64,000 bases of DNA from Mesorhizobium waimense (GTDB lineage Bacteria > Pseudomonadota > Alphaproteobacteria > Rhizobiales > Rhizobiaceae): the NCBI RefSeq assembly GCF_003601975.1, contig NZ_QZWZ01000003.1, positions 62,001 to 126,000 of the forward strand, given 5' to 3'. The notes under the pieces were generated by a model, which did no database searches, was not told where the DNA came from, and saw only the letters and a program-made list of their open reading frames with translations. The translations under genes were made by a program, and so were the position numbers. Positions 54,694-62,466 of this stretch are shown piece by piece. The first letter of the stretch is position 1. Every line of letters starts with the position of its first letter.

Positions 54694-54938
54694 CCATTTG
54701 TTAGGAAGTATGAATTTTATGTTGTAAAAACATATAGTTACTCCACGTCGAGCTCGCGGTGAATGACACAAACCCGGGCACCTGGCTGCCAGGCAGCTCG
54801 CATCGGCGCGGAATTAGAAAGAATTAGATAGCTATTGACAGATTATGAGAAATATCTGCATATGGCGACGAGCCTGGAACGGCGAAGGAAGCGCGCCGAC
54901 AGCGGACCCCGCACAAACATTTCTACCGAGGAACATCC

Positions 54939-55955
54939 ATGGTCACGAGACTCGACAGGAAGCTGGCGAACATCCGCGCGGGCTTCTACAAGCCGACCGA
55001 TTTCATCATTGCCGATGCCAAGGACAGCGATGTCGGCGCCGGCGTGACCGCCACGGGCTTCGACTATTCGGTCAAACCGCCGCGCCGCCGCAGCCGCCAG
55101 GAATTCATCGCCCAGATCGAGGCAATCATCAAACAGGACATCGTCGACCTCATGCTGGTGTCGCAGTCCAACCTCGACCTTCTCGACGAGCGCGGCGCCT
55201 TCTTCGGCAGCGAAATGAAGCCGGCGATCCGCGGCAATCTGGAAACGATGTGCTGGGGCGCCGTGCGCCACGGCACCTACACGCAGAAGCCCTCCGTGCC
55301 CTTCCGCGACACCAATCTGTCGCGCGCCATCGCCGGCTATCCGGCACGCGGCACGGACCTCGCCCTCTATTCGGTTTCCTTCAGCAACGATCTCGAACTC
55401 GACATCCGCACGCTGAACGCCTTCGCCGAATTCCGCGCCGAGGCGGCCCGCACCAATTTCAAATATTTCTATGAGGTCTTCAATCCGAGCGTCGAGATCG
55501 GCCTCAACCGCGAGCAGATCGGCGAGTTCGTCAACGACCACATCATCAAGTCGCTGGCGAGCGTGCCGAAGGCCGAGCGCCCGCTGTTCCTGAAGACGCC
55601 CTACAACGGGCCGAAGGCGCTGGAGGAGCTCGTCAATTTCGACTCCGAGCTGATCGTCGGCGTGCTCGGCGGCGGCGCCGGCACCACGCGCGACACATTC
55701 GAGCTCGTCGCCCAGTCGGAGCGCTACGGCGCCCGCCTCGCGCTCTTTGGCCGCAAGATCAACCTCGCCGAGGCGCCGCTTCACCTCATCGTTCTGATGC
55801 GGGCGGTCGCTGACGGCACGATCGGCCCAGAGGAAGCGGTGCGCGCCTATCATGGAGAGTTGCAGAAGCTCGGGCTGACGCCGAACCGCCCGCTCGCGGA
55901 CGACCGGGTGATCACCGAAGACGTGTTGACGGTCGCGACCGCCAAGGCCGCTTGA
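54939..55955 (+). CDS. Class-I-aldolase-like TIM-barrel protein
   Basis: 338 residues, no signal peptide. The pattern fits LacD/DhnA-type class I aldolases: Lys219 in PLFLKTPYNG is a candidate Schiff-base lysine. VGVLGGGAGTTRDTFEL (about 240-256) and ALFGRKI resemble the phosphate-binding glycine and arginine loops. FKYFYEVFNPS could supply the acidic residue. GAGGAACATCC precedes the ATG. First gene of the plus-strand arm, it is positioned to cleave the sugar phosphate made by the kinase. The family assignment is by pattern, not by a database match. Confidence 0.55.
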   Translation: MVTRLDRKLANIRAGFYKPTDFIIADAKDSDVGAGVTATGFDYSVKPPRRRSRQEFIAQIEAIIKQDIVDLMLVSQSNLDLLDERGAFFGSEMKPAIRGNLETMCWGAVRHGTYTQKPSVPFRDTNLSRAIAGYPARGTDLALYSVSFSNDLELDIRTLNAFAEFRAEAARTNFKYFYEVFNPSVEIGLNREQIGEFVNDHIIKSLASVPKAERPLFLKTPYNGPKALEELVNFDSELIVGVLGGGAGTTRDTFELVAQSERYGARLALFGRKINLAEAPLHLIVLMRAVADGTIGPEEAVRAYHGELQKLGLTPNRPLADDRVITEDVLTVATAKAA

Positions 55956-55962
55956 GCCGGGT

Positions 55963-56017
55963 AGCGATGGCGACCAGAGGCCGTCACGCCCAGCGATGGC
56001 GGCAGGAGCCGTCACGC
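55963..56017. repeat. Imperfect tandem duplication AGCGATGGCG...GCCGTCACGC
   Basis: Two units, about 55963-55990 and 55992-56017, share AGCGATGGCG at one end and GCCGTCACGC at the other with a two-base length difference. They lie between the aldolase-like gene and the solute-binding-protein gene. A small GACCC/GGGTC stem follows near 56028-56043. Function unknown; possibly an RNA processing or regulatory element. Confidence 0.55.
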
Positions 56018-56101
56018 TTTGAAAGTGACCCTTCAATGGGTCGCCGCGCCCGCGAGTAGGAGGCTCGCGACGCGCATTACGTGGGAGAAAAAGGGAGGAA
56101 T

Positions 56102-57391
56102 ATGATGAGGAAAATTCTGTTTCTTGCGACGACGATCCTCGCCGCCGCTCTTTCCGCTGCCTCGGCGAATGCCGAGCAGAAAGAGGTGACTGTCTGGTCC
56201 TGGTTCGTCCAGAGCACGATGGCCAAGTCGATTGCCGCCTTCGAGAAGGCCCATCCGGACATCAAGGTCAAATATACCTATTACAACTACTCGCCCGAAT
56301 ACATCACCGCGCTCAAGGCGGCGGCGGCCTCGGGGAGCCTGCCCGACGTGATCGGCCTGCAGCCGGGTTCGCTCACCCAGCAATACCGCGAAAATCTCGA
56401 AGCGGTGAACGAACGCGCCGCCAAGCAGTGGGGCGACAAGTGGGCGGAGAAGGTCTTCCCCGTCAACCGCAAGCAGATGCTGATGGGCAATCCGAAAGGC
56501 AACGAAAACTATTACATCATCCCCCAGGAATCCCAGGTTCTGTGCATCTGGTACAACCGCAAGATCTTCGAAAAGCTCAATCTTTCGGCGCCAAAGACCT
56601 ATGACGAGCTGAAGGCGGCGGCCAAGGCGCTGACCGACAACGGTTATATCCCGATGTTCCAGGGCGCGGCCGACGGCTGGCAGAACGAGAACGTCTTCCT
56701 CATGCTCGCCAACCAGTTCTCGCCGGGCATAGTCGACAAGGCCCAGGCCGGCGAATCGCCCTGGACGGCGCCGGAACTTGTCGCGGCCATGAAGGCCTGG
56801 AAAGGTCTCTTCGACGACGGGATCTTCCAGCAGGGCGCGCTCGGCGCCCATGCCTATCCGACCGGCGCGCAGCTGTTTGCACAGGGCAAGGTCGGCATGA
56901 TGGCGCTCGGCTCCTGGTGGATGCAGGAAAGCAAGTTCCCGCCGCCGCTGTCCGAATTCGTCCAGAACATGGACGGTTTCGACTTCTTCTACCTGCCCCC
57001 GGTCAAGGACGGCAATTCCGCCAGCCCGCCCGTCGGTGGCATCGACATCGGCTACGGCCTGACCAAGAACGGCGGCAAGAACCCGGAAGCCTGGACCTTC
57101 CTTGCCGAACTCACCAACGGTGTCGGCCTGCAGGAAGCGCTGAACGACCTCAACGACCTTCCGGCCTTCGAGGGCAATTCTCCCAAGGGCGACATCACCG
57201 ATCACGTCAAGGAGATGTCGGCCCGCTTCATGGCGGACCTTCCCAAGGCAGAAAACCAGCGCTTTGCCTCGCCGGCAGTCGCCGAGGCGCTCGACAATGC
57301 GCTTGCCGGTGTCGCTGCTGGAAGCATCGAGCCGGAAGCGGCACTCGCCGCCGTTCAGGCGGCTAACGAGAAGGCTCTTGCCGCGAAGTGA
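56102..57391 (+). CDS. Sugar ABC transporter solute-binding protein, family 1 (second locus)
   Basis: 429 residues with a Sec signal (MMRKILFLATTILAAALSA, cleavage near ANA-EQ). VTVWSWF begins the mature lobe and GGIDIGYGLTKNG is a late family-1 block. GGGAGGAAT precedes two adjacent ATGs (56102 and 56105). It binds the sugar or polyol for the permeases at 57457 and 58395. It is separated from them by a strong terminator, as in the first sugar operon. Confidence 0.92.
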   Translation: MMRKILFLATTILAAALSAASANAEQKEVTVWSWFVQSTMAKSIAAFEKAHPDIKVKYTYYNYSPEYITALKAAAASGSLPDVIGLQPGSLTQQYRENLEAVNERAAKQWGDKWAEKVFPVNRKQMLMGNPKGNENYYIIPQESQVLCIWYNRKIFEKLNLSAPKTYDELKAAAKALTDNGYIPMFQGAADGWQNENVFLMLANQFSPGIVDKAQAGESPWTAPELVAAMKAWKGLFDDGIFQQGALGAHAYPTGAQLFAQGKVGMMALGSWWMQESKFPPPLSEFVQNMDGFDFFYLPPVKDGNSASPPVGGIDIGYGLTKNGGKNPEAWTFLAELTNGVGLQEALNDLNDLPAFEGNSPKGDITDHVKEMSARFMADLPKAENQRFASPAVAEALDNALAGVAAGSIEPEAALAAVQAANEKALAAK

Positions 57392-57403
57392 AGCGGGACG
57401 AAC

Positions 57404-57436
57404 GACCGGGCGCGAAAACGCGCCCGGTCCCTTTTT
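57404..57436 (+). terminator. Intercistronic rho-independent terminator
   Basis: An 11-base-pair stem (57404-57414 with 57419-57429), AAAA loop, then CCTTTTT. It lies 13 bases after the binding-protein stop and 20 bases before the permease start. It should attenuate transcription into the permease genes. Confidence 0.88.
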
Positions 57437-57456
57437 GGTGTAAAGTGGCGAGCATC

Positions 57457-58398
57457 ATGAGCGCAGAGGCCATGCGAGCCGGATCCGTCACAACGGCGGT
57501 CGAACGGCGATCGGCATCGAGAGCTTCGAGGCTCTATCTTTTCGCTCTGCCGGCGACGTTGCTCTTCGTCGTCTTCATCGCCTATCCAATTGTCTGGGTC
57601 GCCGGGCAGAGCTTCTACGCAGGCACGGCCGATCGCGGAACGGTTTTTGCCGGACTTGCCAACTACACGACCGTCCTTAGCGATCCGACCTTCTGGACCG
57701 TGGTGCGCAACATGTTCCTGTGGGGCATCATCACCATACCGGTGCAGATGCTGATCGGCGGGCTGCTCGCCTATTTCATCGAGCGCCACACCCATGCGCT
57801 CCGCGGCTTCTTCCGCACCATGTTCTTCCTGCCTGTGGTGACCTCGGTCTCGGTCATCAGCCTGGTGTGGGTGCAGATCTACGCGCCCTACTATGGCATC
57901 GCCCAGGAATATCTGAAGCACATCGGCATCGTCATGATGACATCGCCGATCGGCGACCCGAAGACCGCGATCTATGCACTGATCGTCGTCAACATCTGGC
58001 AATGGACCGGCTTTTCGATGCTGATGTACATCGCCGGCATCGCCAACCTGCCCAACGAAGTGCTCGATGCCGCCCGCATCGATGGCGCCAGGGGGTGGCG
58101 GCTTGCCGTGCATGTCATCGTGCCGATGCTGGCGCCGGCGACGAAATCGCTCTTGCTTCTCGGCGTCATCGGCACGCTGCAGACCTTCCCGATCGTGCAC
58201 CTGATGACCGGCGGCGGCCCGAACCGGGCAAGCGAGGTCTTCGGCACCTTCATCTTCAAGCAAAGCTTCGTGCTGGGCGACACCGGCAGCGGGGCAGCCC
58301 TCTCCGTCATCGTGCTGGTGATCGCGCTCGTTCTGTCATTGATCCAGATCGCGGTGCTGGGCGCCCGCCTGTCGCCCGCGGGAAAGCAGGACCCATGA
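57457..58398 (+). CDS. Sugar ABC transporter permease, MalF type (second locus)
   Basis: 313 residues with six predicted membrane segments. The EAA loop reads PNEVLDAARIDGARGWRLA. The ATG at 57457 is chosen because the earlier in-frame start at 57388 would translate through the terminator hairpin. Its stop overlaps the next permease start by four bases. Confidence 0.9.
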   Translation: MSAEAMRAGSVTTAVERRSASRASRLYLFALPATLLFVVFIAYPIVWVAGQSFYAGTADRGTVFAGLANYTTVLSDPTFWTVVRNMFLWGIITIPVQMLIGGLLAYFIERHTHALRGFFRTMFFLPVVTSVSVISLVWVQIYAPYYGIAQEYLKHIGIVMMTSPIGDPKTAIYALIVVNIWQWTGFSMLMYIAGIANLPNEVLDAARIDGARGWRLAVHVIVPMLAPATKSLLLLGVIGTLQTFPIVHLMTGGGPNRASEVFGTFIFKQSFVLGDTGSGAALSVIVLVIALVLSLIQIAVLGARLSPAGKQDP

Positions 58399-59231
58399 TG
58401 GCACCGCTCGTCCGCAACCGCATCCGCGGCATGGTCATCCATGCGGTTCTCTTCATCGTGCTTGGCTTCTGGATGGTCCCGCAGGTCTACATGCTGTCGA
58501 TCGGGCTGCGCACCCCAGCGCAGGCCTTCGACGCCCAGCTCTTCACCTGGCCGGTGACCTTCGACAACTTCGTCACCGTGATCAGCGACAATCCGCTGGG
58601 GCTGATCTTTCTGAACAGCCTGATCATCACCGTCGCGACGGTGGCGATCGTGGTCGCGGTCTCTTCGCTCTTTGCCTTCGCCTGCGCGATCCTGAGGCTA
58701 AAGGGCTCGATCTTCCTCTACACGACGCTGCTGACGACCTTGATGGTGCCGCTCGCCTCGATGGTCCTGCCTTTAGCCATCCTGCTCAAGAACTTCGGCT
58801 GGGTGAACACCTATATCGGCCTCATCCTTCCCTATGCGGCGCTCGGCGTGCCGTTCGCCATGGTCATCCTGAAGTCCTTCATGGAGGATGCCCCGCGCGA
58901 GCTCTTCGAAGCGGCGCGGGTCGATGGTTGCAACGCCTGGCAAACCTATTGGCACGTGGCCTTGCCGCTGGTGCGGCCGGCCCTGGTCTTCGTCACCATC
59001 TGGCAGTTCATCGTGACGTGGAACGAGTTCTTCCTCGCCCTCATCGTGCTCACCAGGAGCGAGATGAAGACGCTCACCATCGTGCCGATGCAGTATTCCG
59101 GCCTCTACATGGCCAACCCCGGCGCGCTCTTCGCGATCCTGACGCTGATCGCGCTTCCGCTCATCCTCCTCTATGTGCTGGTGCAGCGCGCCTTCGTGCG
59201 CGGCCTGCTCGCCGGCGCGGTGAAAGGCTAG
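58395..59231 (+). CDS. Sugar ABC transporter permease, MalG type (second locus)
   Basis: 278 residues and six predicted membrane segments. The EAA loop reads PRELFEAARVDGCNAWQTY. The open frame extends far upstream inside the other permease gene, but the ATG at 58395 starts the recognisable protein (MMAPLVRNRIRG). It is coupled to the preceding gene through ATGATG. The UgpC-type ATPase gene begins 4 bases after its stop. Confidence 0.92.
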   Translation: MMAPLVRNRIRGMVIHAVLFIVLGFWMVPQVYMLSIGLRTPAQAFDAQLFTWPVTFDNFVTVISDNPLGLIFLNSLIITVATVAIVVAVSSLFAFACAILRLKGSIFLYTTLLTTLMVPLASMVLPLAILLKNFGWVNTYIGLILPYAALGVPFAMVILKSFMEDAPRELFEAARVDGCNAWQTYWHVALPLVRPALVFVTIWQFIVTWNEFFLALIVLTRSEMKTLTIVPMQYSGLYMANPGALFAILTLIALPLILLYVLVQRAFVRGLLAGAVKG

Positions 59232-59235
59232 GCCC

Positions 59236-60372
59236 ATGGCGACGCTCTCGATCGACAAGATCACCAAGGCCTTCGGCCACACCACGGTGATCCCGGAACT
59301 GTCGCTAACCATCGAGGATGGCGAGTTCTGCGTGCTGGTCGGCCCATCCGGCTGCGGCAAGTCCACGCTGCTTCGGATCATCGCTGGGCTCGAGCCCATC
59401 AGCTCCGGCCGCATCCTGGTCGACGGCGTCGATATGAGTGGTGCCGAGCCACCGGAACGAGGCGTGGCCATGGTGTTCCAGTCCTACGCGCTCTATCCGC
59501 ATATGGATGTCGACCGCAACATTGGCTTTGGCCTGAAGATCGCCCGGACGCCTGCCGCCGAGATCGTCGAACGCGTGGGGCGTGCGGCCGAGAAATTGCG
59601 GCTCGGCTCCTATCTGAAGCGCAAGCCGCGAGAGCTTTCCGGCGGGCAGCGCCAGCGCGTCGCGATCGGCCGCGCCATGACGCGGAAGCCGAAACTTTTC
59701 CTGCTCGACGAGCCACTCTCCAATCTCGATGCGGCGCTGCGCGTCGGCATGCGCGTGGAGATCGCGCGGCTGAAGGTGGAACTCGCGTCGACCATGGTCT
59801 ACGTCACGCACGACCAGGTGGAGGCCATGACGCTTGCCGACCGCATCGTGGTCATGAACAGCGGGCGCATCGAACAGGTCGGCACACCGCTCGACCTTTA
59901 CCACCGGCCGGCCAATTTGTTCGTTGCCGGCTTCATCGGCTCGCCGGCGATGAATTTCCTGAACGGCAAAGTGGTTGCCAGTCGAGGCATGGTCACGACC
60001 GTCGCTCTTTCGATGGGTCCGACGCTGGACATTGCGGTCGAGCGGCATATCGAACCCGGCGACAGCGTCACGCTCGGCATTCGGCCGGAACATATCGCGC
60101 TTGCGGGAGAAGGACAGGCCAATGCCCATGTCGTGCAGGCTTCGATGGTCGAATTGCTCGGCAGCGACACTTTCATACATGCCAATGAGGGGGAAGAAAG
60201 CCTGGTCATTCGCGACAGCCACGGCCGGATCGCAAGGGCGGGCGACCGCGTCGCGATCTCGCTGCCGGCACGCGTCTGCCACCTCTTCAACAGTAATGGG
60301 GACAGAATTTCCGATGCCACCGCGGCGCATGCGGAGCCAGTTCCACTCTCCCCCGAAGAACGCGTCGACTGA
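59236..60372 (+). CDS. Sugar ABC transporter ATP-binding protein, UgpC/MalK type (second locus)
   Basis: 378 residues. Walker [30 protein letters not shown] and YVTHDQVEAMT are intact; a C-terminal TOBE domain follows. It completes the CUT1 importer of this locus. It is a homologue of the ATPase at 34827 but diverged in the regulatory domain. The DCXR-like SDR gene follows after 89 bases. Confidence 0.93.
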   Translation: MATLSIDKITKAFGHTTVIPELSLTIEDGEFCVLVGPSGCGKSTLLRIIAGLEPISSGRILVDGVDMSGAEPPERGVAMVFQSYALYPHMDVDRNIGFGLKIARTPAAEIVERVGRAAEKLRLGSYLKRKPRELSGGQRQRVAIGRAMTRKPKLFLLDEPLSNLDAALRVGMRVEIARLKVELASTMVYVTHDQVEAMTLADRIVVMNSGRIEQVGTPLDLYHRPANLFVAGFIGSPAMNFLNGKVVASRGMVTTVALSMGPTLDIAVERHIEPGDSVTLGIRPEHIALAGEGQANAHVVQASMVELLGSDTFIHANEGEESLVIRDSHGRIARAGDRVAISLPARVCHLFNSNGDRISDATAAHAEPVPLSPEERVD

Positions 60373-60461
60373 ATTAAAGCAATACGGCAAATCGATGGGC
60401 GTTGGACATCGGACGTCGTGGATTGCCCGGCACAAGCTCAAACAAGGACGAAGAGGAAACC

Positions 60462-61190
60462 ATGACGGATTTTCAGGGAAGAAACATCCTGGTGACCGGC
60501 GGCAGCGGCGGTATCGGCGGCGCCACGGTGCGGCACCTGGTGCGGGCGAATGCCAAGGTCATCGCCGCCGGACGCTCTCGCGAAGCGCTCGATGCGATCG
60601 CCAAGGAAACGGGCTGCCGCACGGTGACCTTCGATCTCGCCTCGGAAGACGAGATTCGCGATGCACTCAAAGGCCTCGACCTCTGGGGCGTGGTCAATTG
60701 CGGCGGTTTCGGCGGCGAGATCGCGACGCCGATGGACACCGACATCGCCATCTTCGACAAGGTCATCACCATCAATGCGCGTGGCGCGCTGTTGGTGACC
60801 AAGTATGCAACGCAGCAAATGGTCCGCATCGGCAAGGGCGGGGCGATCGTCAACGTCTCCAGTCAGGCAGCGCTGGTGGCGCTCGAGGGGCATATTTCCT
60901 ACGGCTCCTCGAAGGCGGCGCTCGAAAACATCACGCGCTGTTCGGCTCTGGAACTGGGCAAATACGGAATCCGCGTCAACAGCGTCAACCCAACGGTGGT
61001 CATGACGCCAATCTCGTCGGGCCACTGGAGCCAGCCGCATGTCGCCGAACCTTTTCTCAAGCAGATGCCTCTCGGCCGATGGGCGACAGAGGACGAAATC
61101 GCCGGCCCGATCGTGTTCCTGCTCAGCGACGCGGCCTCGATGATCACCGGCATTTCGCTGCCTATCGACGGCGGTTATACCTGCCGATGA
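60462..61190 (+). CDS. L-xylulose reductase-like SDR (DCXR type)
   Basis: 242 residues, the compact length of DCXR and mouse lung carbonyl reductase relatives. TGGSGGIGGATV is the cofactor loop, ISYGSSKAALE the catalytic Tyr-x3-Lys, and VNSVNPTVVMTP the diagnostic DCXR stretch. GAGGAAACC precedes the ATG. It would interconvert L-xylulose (or another ketose) and a polyol with NAD(P)H. It is the last recognisable gene of the plus-strand arm and hints that a pentitol or pentulose is the locus substrate. Confidence 0.82.
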   Translation: MTDFQGRNILVTGGSGGIGGATVRHLVRANAKVIAAGRSREALDAIAKETGCRTVTFDLASEDEIRDALKGLDLWGVVNCGGFGGEIATPMDTDIAIFDKVITINARGALLVTKYATQQMVRIGKGGAIVNVSSQAALVALEGHISYGSSKAALENITRCSALELGKYGIRVNSVNPTVVMTPISSGHWSQPHVAEPFLKQMPLGRWATEDEIAGPIVFLLSDAASMITGISLPIDGGYTCR

Positions 61191-61666
61191 GGCCCATCGA
61201 AGGCTGATCCACGGGACAGGGACCGTTGGCCATCGCCATGATTAAGGCTGCGCATCATCAATGGATGATCCGGCCCTGGCGGCGGCTGACTTGCGGCGGC
61301 GCGAGTGGTGTTCCGCTTCAGCATATTGGCTTCGAAGACCGCGACCCAGTTGAGGTCAAGCCATACATTATTCACCGTGATGATGAGAGTTCCAGCGTTT
61401 CCAAATTGGACGCGTCCAACCTTGTGGGTGATGGTTTGCCCAGAACGCCTCTGCTCTTAACGCCACCATGTGGAACCGGTGCGCGGGCTGCGTGCCTGCC
61501 GATCGATGAGCAGACATCGATGGCTGTCGGGACGCGCGATCGGACCCACGCTGGAGCGGATGTCGATTTTCGGGCTGGCAGGCAGAAGGCACTGCTTGCC
61601 CAGGCGAAGTTGAATAAAGAGTTGGTCGGCTCCCGTAAGAGTTGCCTTTCGACCAAGGAGTGATCG
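61191..61666. other. 476-base stretch without a recognised gene
   Basis: Several overlapping frames exist on both strands, including a plus-strand 145-codon frame (61226-61663), but none has a recognisable domain or a good ribosome site. The GC bias at third positions is weak compared with neighbouring genes. It may be decayed coding sequence at the border of the sugar locus. Confidence 0.5.
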
Positions 61667-62170
61667 ATGAAATCGGCTTTCCGGTACCTGATGTTCGCCG
61701 CGGTTTTGCTGTCGCCAGGGGGGATGGATTCAGTCCAGGCAGCGGACGTTCCAATGCCACTCTTTGTTGCGACGCCCCAGGAACTCTCCATCACCCGGAG
61801 CGCATCCGAGACGACTGGCGTGTCCCAGGTCAGCGGCCAGAGCGCCACGGTGCTCCATGGGGATCCGATGAAGCCTGGATTGTATACCGTGTTGCTGCGG
61901 CTCGAGCCGCACAAACGCATCATGCCGCTGTCGCACCCCGATTCCCGCTTCGTGACGATCCTATCGGGAACCTTCTACGTTGCGTTTGGCGACACATACG
62001 ACGAAACCAAGCTCAAGGCCCTTCCGCCGGGTGGCATCTACACTGAACCGGCCAAGGCAAACCACTTCGGCGAAACGCGCGACGAGCCAGCCATCGTCGC
62101 GATCACCGGCTATGGGCCGAGCGGCACCACCTATGCCGCGCCGACGACACCCCATACCGCGACCAAGTAG
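61667..62170 (+). CDS. Periplasmic cupin-domain protein
   Basis: 167 residues with a Sec signal peptide (MKSAFRYLMFAAVLLSPGG, cleavage near VQA-AD). A single cupin barrel follows: MPLSHPDSRFVTILSGTFYVAFG is cupin motif 1 and AKANHFGETRDEPAIVAI motif 2. Metal binding is possible through the two visible His residues. AAGGAGTGATCG precedes the ATG. Function unknown; it may act in the periplasm as a dioxygenase-like or ligand-binding protein. Confidence 0.8.
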   Translation: MKSAFRYLMFAAVLLSPGGMDSVQAADVPMPLFVATPQELSITRSASETTGVSQVSGQSATVLHGDPMKPGLYTVLLRLEPHKRIMPLSHPDSRFVTILSGTFYVAFGDTYDETKLKALPPGGIYTEPAKANHFGETRDEPAIVAITGYGPSGTTYAAPTTPHTATK

Positions 62171-62181
62171 GCCCGATGGCG

Positions 62182-62318
62182 ACGACTGGCAGTCTGGACA
62201 GCGGTATGCGGTCCCGACCAAACCACTGACGCCCCAGAAACCCTCCATCGGCGGCAAGGATGCCAAGGCTTTTGTGGTGATCATCCCTGACCGCGACGCA
62301 GTTGCAGGAACCAAGTAA
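62182..62318 (+). pseudogene. Possible C-terminal gene remnant
   Basis: About 46 codons ending at 62318 read like a protein tail (DDWQSGQRYAVPTKPL, DAKAFVVIIPDRDAVAG) with G/C-biased third positions but no start codon or upstream domain in frame. It could be the end of a decayed gene. No family is recognised. Confidence 0.25.
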
Positions 62319-62334
62319 ATTTGGCCAGATCGGG

Positions 62335-62466
62335 CTAAGAGGAGGCCATCGCCGCACGCCATCTGCGCGCGCCCTCGCGCCGGATGGTCTCGGGCGCGCG
62401 TGCGGTCTCAGCCTGAGCCACCTTGGCGACTGCGCCCATTTCCTGAACATCAATCTTAGGATACAT
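62335..62466 (-). CDS. Small hypothetical frame, possibly a remnant (uncertain)
   Basis: A 43-codon frame (MYPKIDVQEMGAVAKVAQ...) on the minus strand, with moderately G/C-biased codons and a start overlapping the earliest lyase start codon. I recognise no family. It may be the remains of a truncated gene or chance. Confidence 0.22.
   Translation of the reverse strand: MYPKIDVQEMGAVAKVAQAETARAPETIRREGARRWRAAMASS

Noticed and set aside
57388..57456. Permease start at 57388
   Set aside because: It would translate through a strong terminator hairpin; a normal permease N-terminus begins at 57457.
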